Shown piece after piece: positions 1-10,984 of a stretch of DNA of 64,000 bases. Each line of letters starts with the position of its first letter. Position 1 is the first letter of the stretch. The notes beneath the pieces were generated by a model, which worked only from the letters and a program-made list of their open reading frames with translations, was not told where the DNA came from and ran no database searches. Origin of the DNA: Castor canadensis (taxonomy: Eukaryota; Chordata; Mammalia; Rodentia; Castoridae); NCBI RefSeq assembly GCF_047511655.1, contig NC_133393.1:154891779-154955778 (forward strand). Reading direction: 5' to 3'. The translations under genes and the position numbers were made by a program.

Positions 1-47
1 CACGCCCAGTTCCTAAGAAAATGTTTTTTAGAAATTCTTTGAATACA

Positions 48-278
48 GGCCAGGCGCCAGTGACTCACGCCTGTAATCCTAGCTACTTGGTGGGCAGAGA
101 CTAGGAGGATCACTGTTTGAAGCCAGCTTGGGCAAATAGTTTGTGAGACCCTATCTCGAGAAAATCCAACACAAAACAAGACTGGTGGAATGGCTTCATG
201 GTAGAGCACCTGCCTAGCAAGTGTGAGACCCTGAGTTCAAACCCCGGTACTGCCCCCCCCAAAAAAACACAAAAAAAC
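48..278 (+). mobile_element. Dimeric SINE (B1-like + ID-like)
   Basis: The left half (48-180) is B1/7SL-like, with ACTCACGCCTGTAATCC and GAGACCCTATCTC. The right half (181-258) is tRNA/ID-like, with GGTAGAGCACCTGCC and GAGTTCAAACCCC. A C-rich then A-rich tail follows. The flanks share a partial CTTTGAA word, so a duplication is only suggested. This dimer type is the main clue that the genome is a castorimorph rodent. Confidence 0.88.
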
Positions 279-441
279 TTTGAACATATTTACAATAGCT
301 CCTTTGAATTCTGTTCTGCTAAATCTGAATTCTGGACCTGTTCAAATTCCTAGCTGTTGACTTTCTTTGTGAGACACACCGCTTCTTTGCCCAATAATTT
401 TTAGTTGAAAAAAAGTATTATGGATAAAAGCCATTTGGGGG

Positions 442-485
442 AGGCAGTACTGGGGTTTGAACTCAGGGCCTCAGGCTTTCTAGGC
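442..485 (-). mobile_element. ID-like SINE fragment, truncated
   Basis: The complement carries GAGTTCAAACCCC and the CAGTACTGCC end. Only the 3' part of the element is left. It abuts a second ID-like copy in the opposite orientation, giving an inverted pair. Confidence 0.75.
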
Positions 486-558
486 GAGGTGTGGACCAAG
501 CAGTAGAGTGCCTGCTTTGCAAGCATGGAGCCCTGAGTTCAAATCCCAGTCCCACCCT
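486..558 (+). mobile_element. ID-like SINE
   Basis: tRNA-derived monomer with CAGTAGAGTGCCTGC and GAGTTCAAATCCCAG. It sits directly beside the inverted fragment at 442-485 with no unique DNA between. Confidence 0.8.
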
Positions 559-560
559 GT

Positions 561-879
561 CCCCACAAGAATCACCCCTTAGGGAAGTCTCCCAACCATT
601 CTGAGCAGGATAAGGTCCCTTGGTGAACACACTTGTACTTTCTACCACTGCAACATTCATGCACTTGTGTGTATATTTTCTGCTGTAATGTCTACTTCCC
701 CACTACCCTGAAAGGGCAGGGATAGGTTATATGTCATCATCACATTCCTGCACACAGAGGAGCTCATGGAAGTTTGTCTAATGAGTGAATGTTGCCCACT
801 TTACCTTGAGGACATTTCCTATGCTGTCTCGTCCCTGAGCCCTCACTGGGACAATCTTTTATAAGCACTTTTTGTAATC
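561..879. other. Unique sequence, nothing recognised
   Basis: Unremarkable non-repetitive DNA. Short frames on both strands have no recognisable protein content. Confidence 0.5.
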
Positions 880-1690
880 TTTTTATAAGTGTTTCCAATT
901 CAATACCTGAAATTTTTATCTTATTTTATTTTGCATCCTTTGAAGATGGACCTTTCTGGCAATTTGAATTTTCTTTTCTTCGGTAAATTTCCTTCCCATA
1001 CCCTTTGAAAATATTTTATTATTGATCGGCAAGGGTATTTTTGCATGTTAAATTAGAACTATTTTGTTTGGCACAGTTTTTGTCAGACAATTGTTTATCT
1101 TTTGACTCTGCTTGTATCATTTCCCCCACACACATGGAAAAAATCCTTTATAGACCCCGATGTGGGTGTCATTCCTTAGGAAAGTATTTCTCCACCTCAA
1201 AACTATACAAATATTTAATTACATTTTCCCCTAGTACATATATATGGTTTCATTTTTTTAACTTTAAGATTCTTAGTGCATCTCAAATTTATTTTGGTGC
1301 AAGAAGAGACACTCAGATCTAATTTTATACCATTTTTTCAGAATGATTACCAGTTGCTGCAACACATAAAATATGTGTTCCCAACCAGGCATCATGGTGC
1401 TCTCCTATAATCCCAGCACTCGGGAGACTGAGGCTGGAGGATTGTGAGTTCAAGGCCAGCCTGGGTTACATAGTAAGACTATCTCAAACAAACAAACAAA
1501 CAAACAAAAAATGTGTTCCCAAAGACAGAAACTTAGGTCATCTCTTCATCTCTTTCTAGATTTCCTATTTCTGTTATTGGTCCAACTCTTCCAGGGAAAG
1601 TCCAATAATTCTTTGAAAATGTTTGATTTATAATTCACTCTACTATCTGATATTAAATCCCTCTTGAAATTTCTTTATTTGGTTAATATC
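880..1690 (-). mobile_element. Old L1 fragment, interrupted
   Basis: AT-rich sequence resembling the antisense of an ancient L1M-type 3' half, for example around 1230-1350 and 1540-1620. It is heavily degraded, has no open frame, and is split by the B1-like insertion at 1385-1510. Subfamily and limits are estimates. Confidence 0.6.
1385..1510 (+). mobile_element. B1-like SINE with 12-bp target-site duplication
   Basis: B1/7SL-type monomer with CCTATAATCCCAGCACTC and an (CAAA)n tail. The 12-mer ATGTGTTCCCAA occurs at 1373-1384 and again at 1511-1522, an exact target-site duplication that shows clean insertion into older L1 DNA. Confidence 0.9.
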
Positions 1691-1694
1691 AATT

Positions 1695-1900
1695 GAGCTC
1701 CTATTTTGATCCCAGCATTGTTCTAGATTCCAGGTTCCAGCAATGAACAAGGCAGATAGGAATTCTGTTTTCATGGAACTTGCATTCTGCTCAGACACCT
1801 ATTGCTCATTCATTCCTTCAAAATCTGGTGAGCACTATTGATGCCTTATTATGGGTCATAACCCTGTCCTAGGGCACTGTCCCTCCCTCCCCCGTTCCCC
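1695..1900. repeat. Ancient MIR/L2-class fragment
   Basis: TTGAGCTCCTATTTTG, the GTTCTAGATTCCAGG area and CATGGAACTTGCATTC resemble a widespread ancient mammalian repeat. I cannot settle the family by eye. Confidence 0.45.
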
Positions 1901-2407
1901 GTGTGAAGAACATAAAAAGCCCAAGAACCAAGGAGGATGCTCAGATCCAGGAAACGGGATTGACTGATGCCTTTTGTCACTCACAACCTATGACTTTGTT
2001 GAATGTCAGGTCCAAGTTCAGGCAGGGGGATTCTTCTACCAGAGCCCAAATAAGGAGTCACCTCTTCTGAGAGCCTCAACTATCTCTTGATCGACTGGGC
2101 ATCTGCTCCCCCTTGGTGAACTGCCAGTTTTGAGATGTATTTCATCAGAACTTCAGCAGTCCACAGAGGACCAGGTGAGTCTCCTGCAGCAATGACTGGC
2201 CCCAGAAAGCACCCTTGATTGGTTTTTCCTGGAACCTCATCTCTGATAATTGCTGACAAGTAAGCAATTATCTTACTCTCAAGCTCTGCTTTCAAGGAAA
2301 CCAAACCACGGCACATGGTGTCATGGACGGAGAGATGACAAGAAATGAGCTCATGAATTTAGATAATTACTGTAAGTGTCACTGTGTGATGTGATAGTCT
2401 CTGGATT

Positions 2408-2620
2408 TGTGCTGTCCAGTGTGATAGATGTTAGTTACACAGGATGATTTGAATGTAAATGTGAAATTGAAATCAATTAAAATTCAAGTAAATTTAAAAT
2501 TCAGTTCCTTGGTCCTGCATTTCATGGACTTAGTAGTCACATGTGGCTAGTGGCTACCTTATTGGGCAGTTTGGATCCAGAATGTTTGTGTCACTGCAGG
2601 AAGTTCCATGGCTGTTCTGG
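2408..2620. mobile_element. hAT-type DNA transposon remnant (MER3-like)
   Basis: TGCTGTCCAGTGTGATAG near the left end and CATGTGGCTAGTGGCTACC near the right flank an AT-rich centre. These are hallmark words of a short non-autonomous hAT relative common in mammals. It has no coding capacity. The family name is from memory. Confidence 0.5.
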
Positions 2621-2814
2621 ATTAGTTGATCAATGCCTACTGCTTCCTCCTAGATTGTAAGTACTGAAATGACAGTCAATAACTGTCCAGTTTTACTCTG
2701 TCTCCAGCAAATAGCCCATAAACCAGCCCGGAAGTGGACACTGGTATCGTTTACAGGAAGAAAGAAAAGAAGGAAAGGGAATCAGGGGACAGGGTTAGGC
2801 TGAGCACCAAGTAA

Positions 2815-2965
2815 TTGCTAGCATTTGGTGAGCACTACCTATGTGCCTGGCACCAACCTGAGCCCTCCCCACGAAGCATCTGCTAATTCCTCACCACCCA
2901 GTGGCTGTTATCTAATTCCACATAGGAGGAAACTGAGGCCAGATAGGTGGTGTAGATTGTCTAGG
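2815..2965 (-). mobile_element. MIR fragment
   Basis: GTGAGCACTACCTATGTGCC at the start and GGAGGAAACTGAGGCCAG near the end are the antisense signature of MIR. Confidence 0.65.
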
Positions 2966-3420
2966 GGCACAGGATGGGGGAAGTAGCGAGCCAAGGTTGA
3001 GGCCAGCAGATCAGCTCCCACTCCAGCTCCCACCAGGATAAGGGGAGAAGGGGCCGTGGGCAGGAATACATGTCTACATTTCCTGCCCTCTCTCCTGGCT
3101 GGAGAGGCTTTTAGGCTTTGATGCTGCCCTTGGGCCAGCCAGTGCTGAGACCCAGCCCCGGGTGTGGCAGCCAAGGGGGAAGTCACACCTTCCCTGCTGA
3201 GGCCTGCACTGACTTCACAGAACACCCCACCCATGATGTCAGCACCGCCAAAGCATCCTGGAAAGTGTCTTGGTGACATAATCCAGCTCCTCTACATGGG
3301 ATCTGCAGGGTCCCCGCGCCCCAGGTGCTCACAAGGAGCCAGGATGGAAAGTATGACTCGCCTCTTCCCGGAGCGTGGGATGGCTTTTCCATTGCTAATT
3401 TCCGAGGAATCCGGTGAAGT

Positions 3421-3520
3421 AGTGGAAAGATGTGGAAGGCGGGAAGCCTGGTTCTTGTGCTGGCTTGTTCTGGCTTCCGATCAACCCACCAGGGCCTCAG
3501 TCTCCCCTTCCATCCACCCG
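3421..3520 (+). mobile_element. MIR fragment, diverged
   Basis: The order of words matches MIR, ending in GGGCCTCAGTCTCCCC. The rest is diverged. The overlapping frame at 3164-3697 shows no protein family and is not called as a gene. Confidence 0.4.
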
Positions 3521-3924
3521 GAACCGGTGGTCAGAATGCTTAGGTTCCTATCCAGTTCTGCGACACAAAGGCCCAGGCATGAGTGTGGCCAAGGAGTATG
3601 GGGCAGCGGACAGCAGACAGCCGGGGTCTCAGTTCTTCCGCGGCTTGTTTTCAAAACATGTCTTTGGAAATCACCAATTTCATTTCAGAAGTCATGAGTT
3701 ATTATTAGGAGAACAAAGGACTTGAGAACTCAAAACTCAAAACTGGATGGCTGTCCCCCAGCCACCCTCCAGATGTCCGGAATGTGTTCTCGCAGCAGCC
3801 AGATTTCAGTGTAGTGAGGACTTGGAAGAGGTGCTGAGAGCTTCAGGACTTAGTGTGATCAGGCCACTACTGAATTCACCTGCAGTGGGAGGGTCTTATT
3901 CCAGGTCACAGCTGCCTCTGGGCC

Positions 3925-4070
3925 AGAATGAGGCCATTCTTTTACATCATTGCTTCCAGGAAGCCTTCCCTGTCCTGAGTCTGGGCCACACACTCTCAGC
4001 AACTTGGACAACACTATCCAGTGTGTCACACCCTGCTGGGGCTTCCTCTCCCCTCCTGTGCCTACTCTGA
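3925..4070 (+). mobile_element. L2 fragment
   Basis: CAGGAAGCCTTCCCTG with the surrounding words is the typical 3' part of an L2 LINE. Confidence 0.5.
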
Positions 4071-4414
4071 GCACTGCAGTCCAGCACCAGGGCTGAGGAG
4101 GCACCTCCAGTACCTGCCAGGATTGCGGCACACCTTGAGATCCACTGATTGTCACGGCATGTGGTGAGGAACTGATGCTGTGCTCAGGACCTGATACCAT
4201 TCAGTTCACAGGCCTCTTACCTTTGTCACCTGTGTGACCAGCTGCTTGCTGAATCTTAAGTCTGAGAATTCGTCACTGAGAGAAGTGAGAGGCTACCTCT
4301 CACCTACAATTCCTCAGGTCAAGGCACACAGGTTCACTCAAGTCATCCTCTTCCCCATCCTGTTTTCCTATCCTGACATTTCCCTCAGCCTGATGGACCC
4401 ATATAACTTACGGT

Positions 4415-4486
4415 TGCCGTGCTGGGGATAGAACCCAGGGCCTTGCCCATGCTAGGCCAGTGCCCTACCACTGAGCCACACCCAAT
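4415..4486 (-). mobile_element. Older ID-like SINE
   Basis: The complement reads as a tRNA-like monomer (GTGGCTCAGTGGTAGGGC and CCCTGGGTTCTATCCCC). It resembles the older ID type more than the CAGTACTGCC type. Confidence 0.75.
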
Positions 4487-4961
4487 CTTTTGTCTTCATA
4501 TTGCTGCTTCTAGTCCTTCAGCCACCCGTGAGACAGAGTATATAAATGCCAAGATGCAGCAAATTTTGCCTGAGAAGAGATTTCCCTAAAGTACATCCTG
4601 TCTGTCCTGGGACTTTCAGAGTGCTCCCTCTGCCCGAGTGCTCCCCACTCTCTCTCTAGAAGCCATTCACTCTCCTTGAGGTTCAGGCCTCCCTGGAGGA
4701 CTTTCTGGGCCTCTACTGCCTGTTGTGCTACCCCACAGCAACATATTTACTCCCATGCTTACTCCCCAAGGGCAGAGCAGGGGCCTTTAGAGGGTCTGTC
4801 TCGGTGTCCAGCCCCAAGTTGGCTGCAGGACACCAATTATGCCAGTGTGAAGGGTGCAGTCCTGCCCTCTATTTGCATCCTATAGAGAGGGGTCTTTCTT
4901 GTTCATTTGTATTTAAGAAAGCTGAGAGAATCCTTAGACCTTCTCCACAACCCCATCACTA

Positions 4962-5040
4962 AACACCTGGGGAAACTGAGACCCAGAGAGCGTGTGTCCT
5001 ACCCAAGGTCAGCTCCTTCATACCTCTTGCTCCTATCCTA
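4962..5040 (-). mobile_element. MIR fragment
   Basis: GGGGAAACTGAGACCCAGAG followed by CCAAGGTCAG is antisense MIR. Confidence 0.6.
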
Positions 5041-5854
5041 GGACCTGGCCATGGCAGAGCTGAGCACCCCAGCACCTTGGCAGGAATGGCCCCTCATTTA
5101 CCCTCCCCACACAACTGTGCACACACACAGGGTCCCCCCTCACTCCCACAAAGCCTGGTGGCCCCAGAGGACCAACCCTCACACCCACTGCCTCTGCAAG
5201 GTGGGCAGGCGGGGATCTTGGGCAGACAAGGGCACCAGAATCTCAGAAGGACAAGTGACAGGTTGCCAGACAGCTGTAGGGTTGGGACTTCTGATTGGGT
5301 TGAGGTTCTGTCTCCTGTCACAAATGTGCTCAACTCAAATTAATGCGACCTGCTGGAATTGTGTGCTCAGTAAACACCAGGTAAAACTTCCTGCCTGGAA
5401 CACAGTGCTTGGTGCTTCTCATCTAGCCAGGCACGATAATGACAGTCTCCAGGTGGGTGTAGACAGGTACTGTGATGGAGCCTGGTACAACCTTCTGGGA
5501 TCCATCTGGCAACCCCCATGAGACCCCTTCTCTTCGTATGGCCACTGGGACCCTTGAGATGAGAACCAGGGGGCAGGAGTTGAGGCACAGCCCAGCACAA
5601 TTCAGTGCAGTTTTTTTAATTATACCAGATGGCAAAACCAAGAGGCTGGATTAGATAAAGATGAGGCTCCAAGGAGAGGGAGGGTTGGCAGGACCCACCC
5701 AGGTGGCACCAGCCCTGAGGCAAGGAATTGGACAATCTTTATTTTCTTAACGATCATTTGGGGGTTTAAAAACTCCAATAAAAGAAAGATGAGAAGGGCA
5801 AGAGGGAGAAGCTGGCATCTATCTCAGACCTTTTGGACCTGCAAGGTGCGCCAA
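5041..5854. other. Unique sequence before CpG island A
   Basis: Overlapping frames occur on both strands (for example 5051-5521 +), but none shows a domain, biased composition or exon structure. Nothing else is recognised. Confidence 0.5.
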
Positions 5855-6425
5855 GGGCACAGGATGCGCGGGGCTGGGGCGCCTCTGGGCTGGGAGGAGC
5901 TGGTTGAGCCTCCTGCCTTGACGCCCGCTTACCGCGCACACGCGCGGGCACTCTCGCCCGGCCGGGCCCGCGGGTCCCCATTGGCATTCCGTGCCGCGCC
6001 GCCGGGTGCGTGCCCGCGCTGTTCCCAGCCCGCGGCCCGCGCGGGGACAGTGGCGCATTGTTCGCCGGGACACCCCGGGCGGCGCAGCGCCCTCGGGGCT
6101 TGGCGCGGCCCCGCCGCGATTTGCATGCGCTCCAGTCACAAAGGTTCAAGGTCAGGAGCGCCGGGCGGCCAAGCCCCGCCCGGCCCAGGCGCTATTCTTC
6201 GTCTCGGCGGCGGGAACTCCTGGCTGCCCGCGCCCGGCCGCCCCAGCGCGTGAATGGCCGAGCGCCGCCGCCGTCAGAGGCGCTTTGTGTCTCGGCCGGG
6301 CCAGCTGGGCCCACGAGGGACGTGCCAGCTCGGCCGGCGGCGCCCCCGCCAGCACCCCTCGTCCATGCTAATCAGCCTGGCAGCGCGTCTGGGCGACCAG
6401 CCCGCCGGGAGCCCCTAACGTCCCT
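5855..6425. promoter_or_regulatory. CpG island A, orphan promoter candidate
   Basis: Very GC-rich with frequent CpG. It contains an exact octamer ATTTGCAT (6119-6126), a further ATGCTAAT near 6365, and AGGTTCAAGGTCA (6142-6154). The last reads as a DR1 nuclear-receptor pair whose right side (TCAAGGTCA) is also an ERR/SF1-type extended half-site. No coding exon or clear TATA box was found. Direction and target are unknown. Overlapping frames of 60-160 codons on both strands are expected in such DNA. Confidence 0.65.
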
Positions 6426-7515
6426 TGCCAGGGCCCCTCCTGCCAGCCCCCTCCCAGAGGCTCCCCTGCTGCCAGGAGCCCCCCAACAACTCTAGCTGCC
6501 AGGTGCCCTCCACCCCACTCCACCTCCATCCCTAGTGCCAGCCCTCTCTAGCTGCCAGAAGTGCCCCTGCCAGTGAGAAAGGTGGGCCCACATGGGGGAG
6601 TGGCTAGCCAGGGAGCAGGATGGGTGGGTGGGGGGTGCCAGCACCACTCCTTGAGGCCAGGGCAGCCCCTTCCAGCCTCAGTTTCCCCTGAACCTTGAGG
6701 CAGGTTGCCCTCGGTCTCCAGAGGCACTTCTGGAACTGCTGTATTTCACAACAGGCTGCCTCCAGCCAGGGGCTCCTGGAACAGGGACTTGCTCTCTGTG
6801 GAGATGTGTCAAAGCATAACTGAGCTGCTACAGTGTGACAGACACTGCCCTCTAGAGTGTCTGTCACAGTACCCTGTCATCATCACCCCTCTCTCCTGCG
6901 GTGTCCCACGGGTTCTAGCCCTCCCCTGCTACACTGGGATCCTCTAGTGGGCAGGAGCTTCTGAATTCCCACAGCACAATAGTGCTTAGTACTAATTGTT
7001 GACTTTGTAATGGGATATAGGTGGATACCAGTCAGGGTGGGTTATGCTGCGTGGTGGCAGATGGGGACAGGCCACAGCGTTTGGCATTTCCAGTATTTGG
7101 AGAGAGGCTCAGAACCTTTCTTGTGGGGGTGGGATCAGACCTTTGCTAGGAGAAGGGCCTTTGGGGTCCCCTGTGCCTCAGAAATATTCCTGTCCCTGAA
7201 CCTCTGGCAAGGCTAGGAAGTTTCTTTCTACAGAGGCTGAGGACAGGCACCTGGTTCTCCAGCTAGATGCCCATCAAGAGGCAAGCTAGGGACTCCCAAC
7301 TTCCTGCAGCGTGTGTCCTTGTGCATCTGTGTGAAGCCAGTGGCTCCCTGGCACCAGAGGCAGCCCAAAGGTTGGATGCCTTTCCATGGGTATTGAGCAG
7401 CAGTCAGGGCTGAGCTGGGCCTCACAGACAGGCAGCCCTAGCCATGTCCAGGCACAGGAAGGAGCTATGGGGGCTGGTGAGCCAGGCCCCAGAGAGGGGC
7501 CACTCAGTCCCACAT
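6426..7515. other. Unique sequence with an exact inverted repeat
   Basis: No gene seen. It holds a G-run cluster (6621-6636) and a perfect 13-bp inverted repeat at 6834-6868, annotated separately. Confidence 0.5.
6834..6868. repeat. Perfect 13-bp inverted repeat, 9-nt spacer
   Basis: TGTGACAGACACT (6834-6846) is the exact reverse complement of AGTGTCTGTCACA (6856-6868). Each arm carries a TGACAG word, a MEIS/TGIF-type site, in opposite orientation. Confidence 0.85.
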
Positions 7516-7519
7516 AGAC

Positions 7520-7620
7520 CCTCAGGTGGCAAAGAGTCTGGCCTGGAGTCAGATCCAGGTTCAAGCCCCTTCCTAGCCCTTGCTTACTATTGACCCTGGT
7601 GGGTACCCTTCCCAGGACAC
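7520..7620 (+). mobile_element. MIR fragment
   Basis: TGGAGTCAGATCCAGGTTC followed by a run like the MIR core. Diverged. Confidence 0.45.
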
Positions 7621-7764
7621 AATGCTATTTATAGCACTGCTCTGAGAGCTACCTGGGAGCCCTAGATGTTATCCGCCCTAATATCCTGTCTGTCTTGCTG
7701 GCTTCGGCTTCCAGAGTGTCCCTAATCCCATTCCTGGCCCTTCATATGGCCTCCTCTCTTCTCC

Positions 7765-7860
7765 ACTCACCCCTTGCCAAGGAGGTCATCCTGCAAGGTT
7801 TGGGTTAGATGCCATCTCTTCAGGAAGCTGCTCCCATCCTTTCTTCCTCCCTCCTCCCAC
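7765..7860 (+). mobile_element. L2 fragment
   Basis: TTAGATGCCATCTCTTCAGG and the following words are the L2 3' signature. Confidence 0.45.
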
Positions 7861-8780
7861 CTACATAGGCTCGGCACTCCACACTAGAATTTGGCTTCTT
7901 ACCGGAGGGCAGCAGGGAGCAGGCTCTAAACAGGTCTCTCCCTGGAGCCCTCAGCAAGCAGAATGCAGGCAGGGGTTCTTAGGCATCCAGAAGTCATGAG
8001 CCAGTGGTTTCAAAGGAAATACTGCAGATCTATTAAAGATTGACAGCGCTTCCATGTTGAGACTTTGGGGAAATAATCCTAGTTTTCCTTTTAGGAGACA
8101 ATATTTTGAAACTGAGAAAAGTCAGAAGACAACCTCAGGACACAGGCCATTTCTTCATGCTGCGTAACTTGCCTTGTGAGGATCGTGCCATGATGCCCTT
8201 TTATTTCTCCTTTTACCCCAACAGTTGCAAACAGGTTTATGGCTGGTCCCCATCAGGGATGGGTCCTCTTCCTGTCTCTTTCTGCCTTGTCTATGGGTTT
8301 CCAGACCCCCATGAGACCAAGTGGGTCTTCTGACTGTGCCCTAGGCTCTGCTAGGGCCTCTACTCTGGCTGGTCTCAGAGGCTGACCCAGGCAGGTACCT
8401 GGCCAGTCAGTGTAATGAGAGCCAAAGCCACAGGAGGGTTCACTGGGGCAGCACAAGACTTTGACCTCTGAGAAGGAAGGTGTTTATGAGAACAGAGAAG
8501 AGGAGTAAAGCTCGGATCACTGTGGTCTGGCTGTCTCTAAATGTGACAAGGGGCATGCATGTGTGGCCTATGAGCAGGCAGACATGGAGCTCTCCTGCCA
8601 CAAGCTAGTGGGGTCTGACCACCACAAAGAAGGGATGCATGGCCAGTGCCAGCACAGAGTCTGCACGGAATTTTACAGTGTTCTAGAAAGAGACTCGCCC
8701 TCTCCTCCAAGGACAGGCAAGCTGTACCGTGGAAGTTTTGCTGATCAGAGCGTGGGTATCATCAGTAATTAGTAATGAAA
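7861..8780. other. Unique sequence, nothing recognised
   Basis: No repeat family or exon recognised. Short frames only. Confidence 0.5.
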
Positions 8781-8784
8781 TCCT

Positions 8785-8915
8785 GTGTCCAGCCTCAGAA
8801 CTGGGAGGCCAAGGTTGATCACATAGGTTCAGCTCAGCATTGGAGAGAGGCAGAAAGGGACAACTCTTGCCCAAGGTCACACAGCTAATTAGTGGCAAGG
8901 TTACCCTGGAAAAAC
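8785..8915 (-). mobile_element. MIR fragment
   Basis: CCCAAGGTCACACAGCTAAT is a diagnostic antisense MIR word. Confidence 0.7.
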
Positions 8916-10239
8916 AACTGCTGTTTTAGGTGATGTGAATTTTAGTCTCACGTCGGGGTTTCTTTTGCCTTAGCTCCTCTTGTGAAGAACACATTTCAGG
9001 CCACCCTGTTTCCAAACGATTGCAGGCTTGAAACAGGATGGTCCCAGCTAATTTGTGAGTACTGCTCCTCCAGTTACCAATGCTCAGCCTCTCACTGAAC
9101 CAGACATGGTCCTGGACCTGCTTCTCCAAACATAACGTGACTGGCTTCCATGTCAGGCCCTGTGCTGGGCTCCTAGGATACTGAAGGCAGTCTTTGCTAT
9201 CAGGAAACCCGCAGCCTGGGTGGGGCTCAAGGCACAGATTCCTCATGGTTGAGGGACCCACCTGTCCACTCTGGAGTGCTCCCTGAAGGAGGCAGTAGCT
9301 GAGCCAGTGGTGTCACTGCTGGGGGATGAGGGGGAGCAGCTTTCCTCCAGCACAGGCAGGAAGAGCAACTCTGTCAGAGGGAACAGCATGTGGGCGAACA
9401 CAAGTGACTCTCTCTGGCCAGGGACTGTGTGTTGGGGGAAGCTAATGGTTGGTGATGGGAAATGGTTGGGAGGTGGTGAGGCTGGTTCCTAAAACCAGAG
9501 GCATTTTTAGGAAGGGTGGGAACAGGAGGCATTTTTGGGGAGCCACGCAGGCAGCTATTAGGGAGGCAGCTGGAGGAAGGCTGTGACTGTGGGAGAATGG
9601 CTGAGACAGGAGGCTTGGAGGAAAGAGGGCCAGGTGGTCAGGTCAGATGGACAGATGTGGAGAGTGTGCCCAAGTCAGCCCCAATTTGAGGTTGAGCCCC
9701 TATGTGACAAGATCACTTGGGGTGGCCATGGCGGTGCTCTGCAAGACACCTCAGTGTTGCAGTGATGGGGTCTGATATGGCGTTCCTAGTCACGCCCACT
9801 CCTCGGGAAGTGGGAATCCGTCCTCAGCTGTGTCCGAGGCTGTTGACACTGGCAAGAGCCAGGTGGGCCAGGGGCAGAGTGGGAGGGCGCTGCACGCACT
9901 GACCCTGAGAAATGGCCATCCTAACAATACCAGCAACAGATGCAGTGGCCCTGGGGCAGCCAGGAGATAAACCTTCCCAAGAGTCAGGGAAGTGGAATCT
10001 TACAGAACTCTGAGCCCAGATCCTCCTGCCCAACTGTCTTGGGGAATGCTCAACAAACAAGAAAAGCCAGGGCTCCACAGCCCCCAACAGTGACGTTCTT
10101 ACCATGATCCGGTCAAATAACTCAACTTGATGTAAAAACACTTGCACGCTGTTGCTACTGGAATGATCTGTTTGCACTGGCGGTGGTGATGGTACTGGGG
10201 GGGACTGTAATATATTCAAGAGCCTTTAAAGAGCCGATT
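8916..10239. other. Unique sequence, nothing recognised
   Basis: Non-repetitive apart from possible very old fragments near 9110-9190. No convincing gene. Confidence 0.45.
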
Positions 10240-10525
10240 CTCTGTGAAGTTACAACTATTTTCCCAGGAGCACCTTATGGGAATTATGAGAGATGTACCA
10301 GGAGGCGCTCACTGCAGCACACTTGTAAATCACCCAGACATCCAACGGTAAAGAATTAGGTACAGAAGGTGTGTAAGAGACATCTGAACAATGGAGCGCT
10401 CTGCAATCATTAAAGTGTGCTGTAGAAACACTTAAACATGAGGGGGAATTTTTCATTGCATATTAGTGGGGATGAAGATAATAAAACATGATAGATGGCC
10501 ACAGTGATTTAAGGACGTATCACGA
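10240..10525 (+). mobile_element. Old L1 ORF2-end fragment
   Basis: CACTGCAGCACACTTGTAAA, then CCCAGACATCCAAC and GGTAAAGAATTAGGTACA follow the order of the L1 ORF2 C-terminal region in sense. It is diverged and carries no intact frame. Confidence 0.6.
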
Positions 10526-10640
10526 ATAGACAGGAAGGCTCAGCATACACGCACCCAAGTGTAGATTTTCTGAGTTGGGATTCTGTTATTTTCTCATGGT
10601 GCTTCATGTGTTTGCAGAATGGTATTGCGTTTGCAAAGGA

Positions 10641-10642
<2 letters not shown>

Positions 10643-10680
<38 letters not shown>
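10643..10680. repeat. (GT)19 microsatellite
   Basis: An uninterrupted 38-bp GT run, likely polymorphic. It creates spurious His-Thr frames on the opposite strand. Confidence 0.98.
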
Positions 10681-10682
<2 letters not shown>

Positions 10683-10984
10683 TTCAGTGGCCCAGAAATA
10701 AAAGGCTAAGTTCAGATAAAGATCCATAGTGACTCACTGCTTCCCAAAGCAGGTTTCTCATTCTCAGTTTGCAAATTAGAGAATGCTGAGTGTGAAGTCT
10801 GGATGGCCCCTGCTTGCCAGAGCAGGGGTCCTCAGAAGAGCCATTCCCAACCCTCTGGGCAGGGTACCTCGAGCACCTTGTTACACGAACAGCCATATCC
10901 AGGCATTCTTGGGGTTAGAATCAAACAAAGAGCTTTTCTTTTTTCCCCCATAAATTATCTTTTTTGGGGTGTGTTAGAATCTAT

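Noticed and set aside
6601-6640. G-quadruplex at GGGTGGGTGGGGGG
   Set aside because: Four separate G3 runs need a first loop of 8 nt, longer than the usual limit, so it is only borderline.
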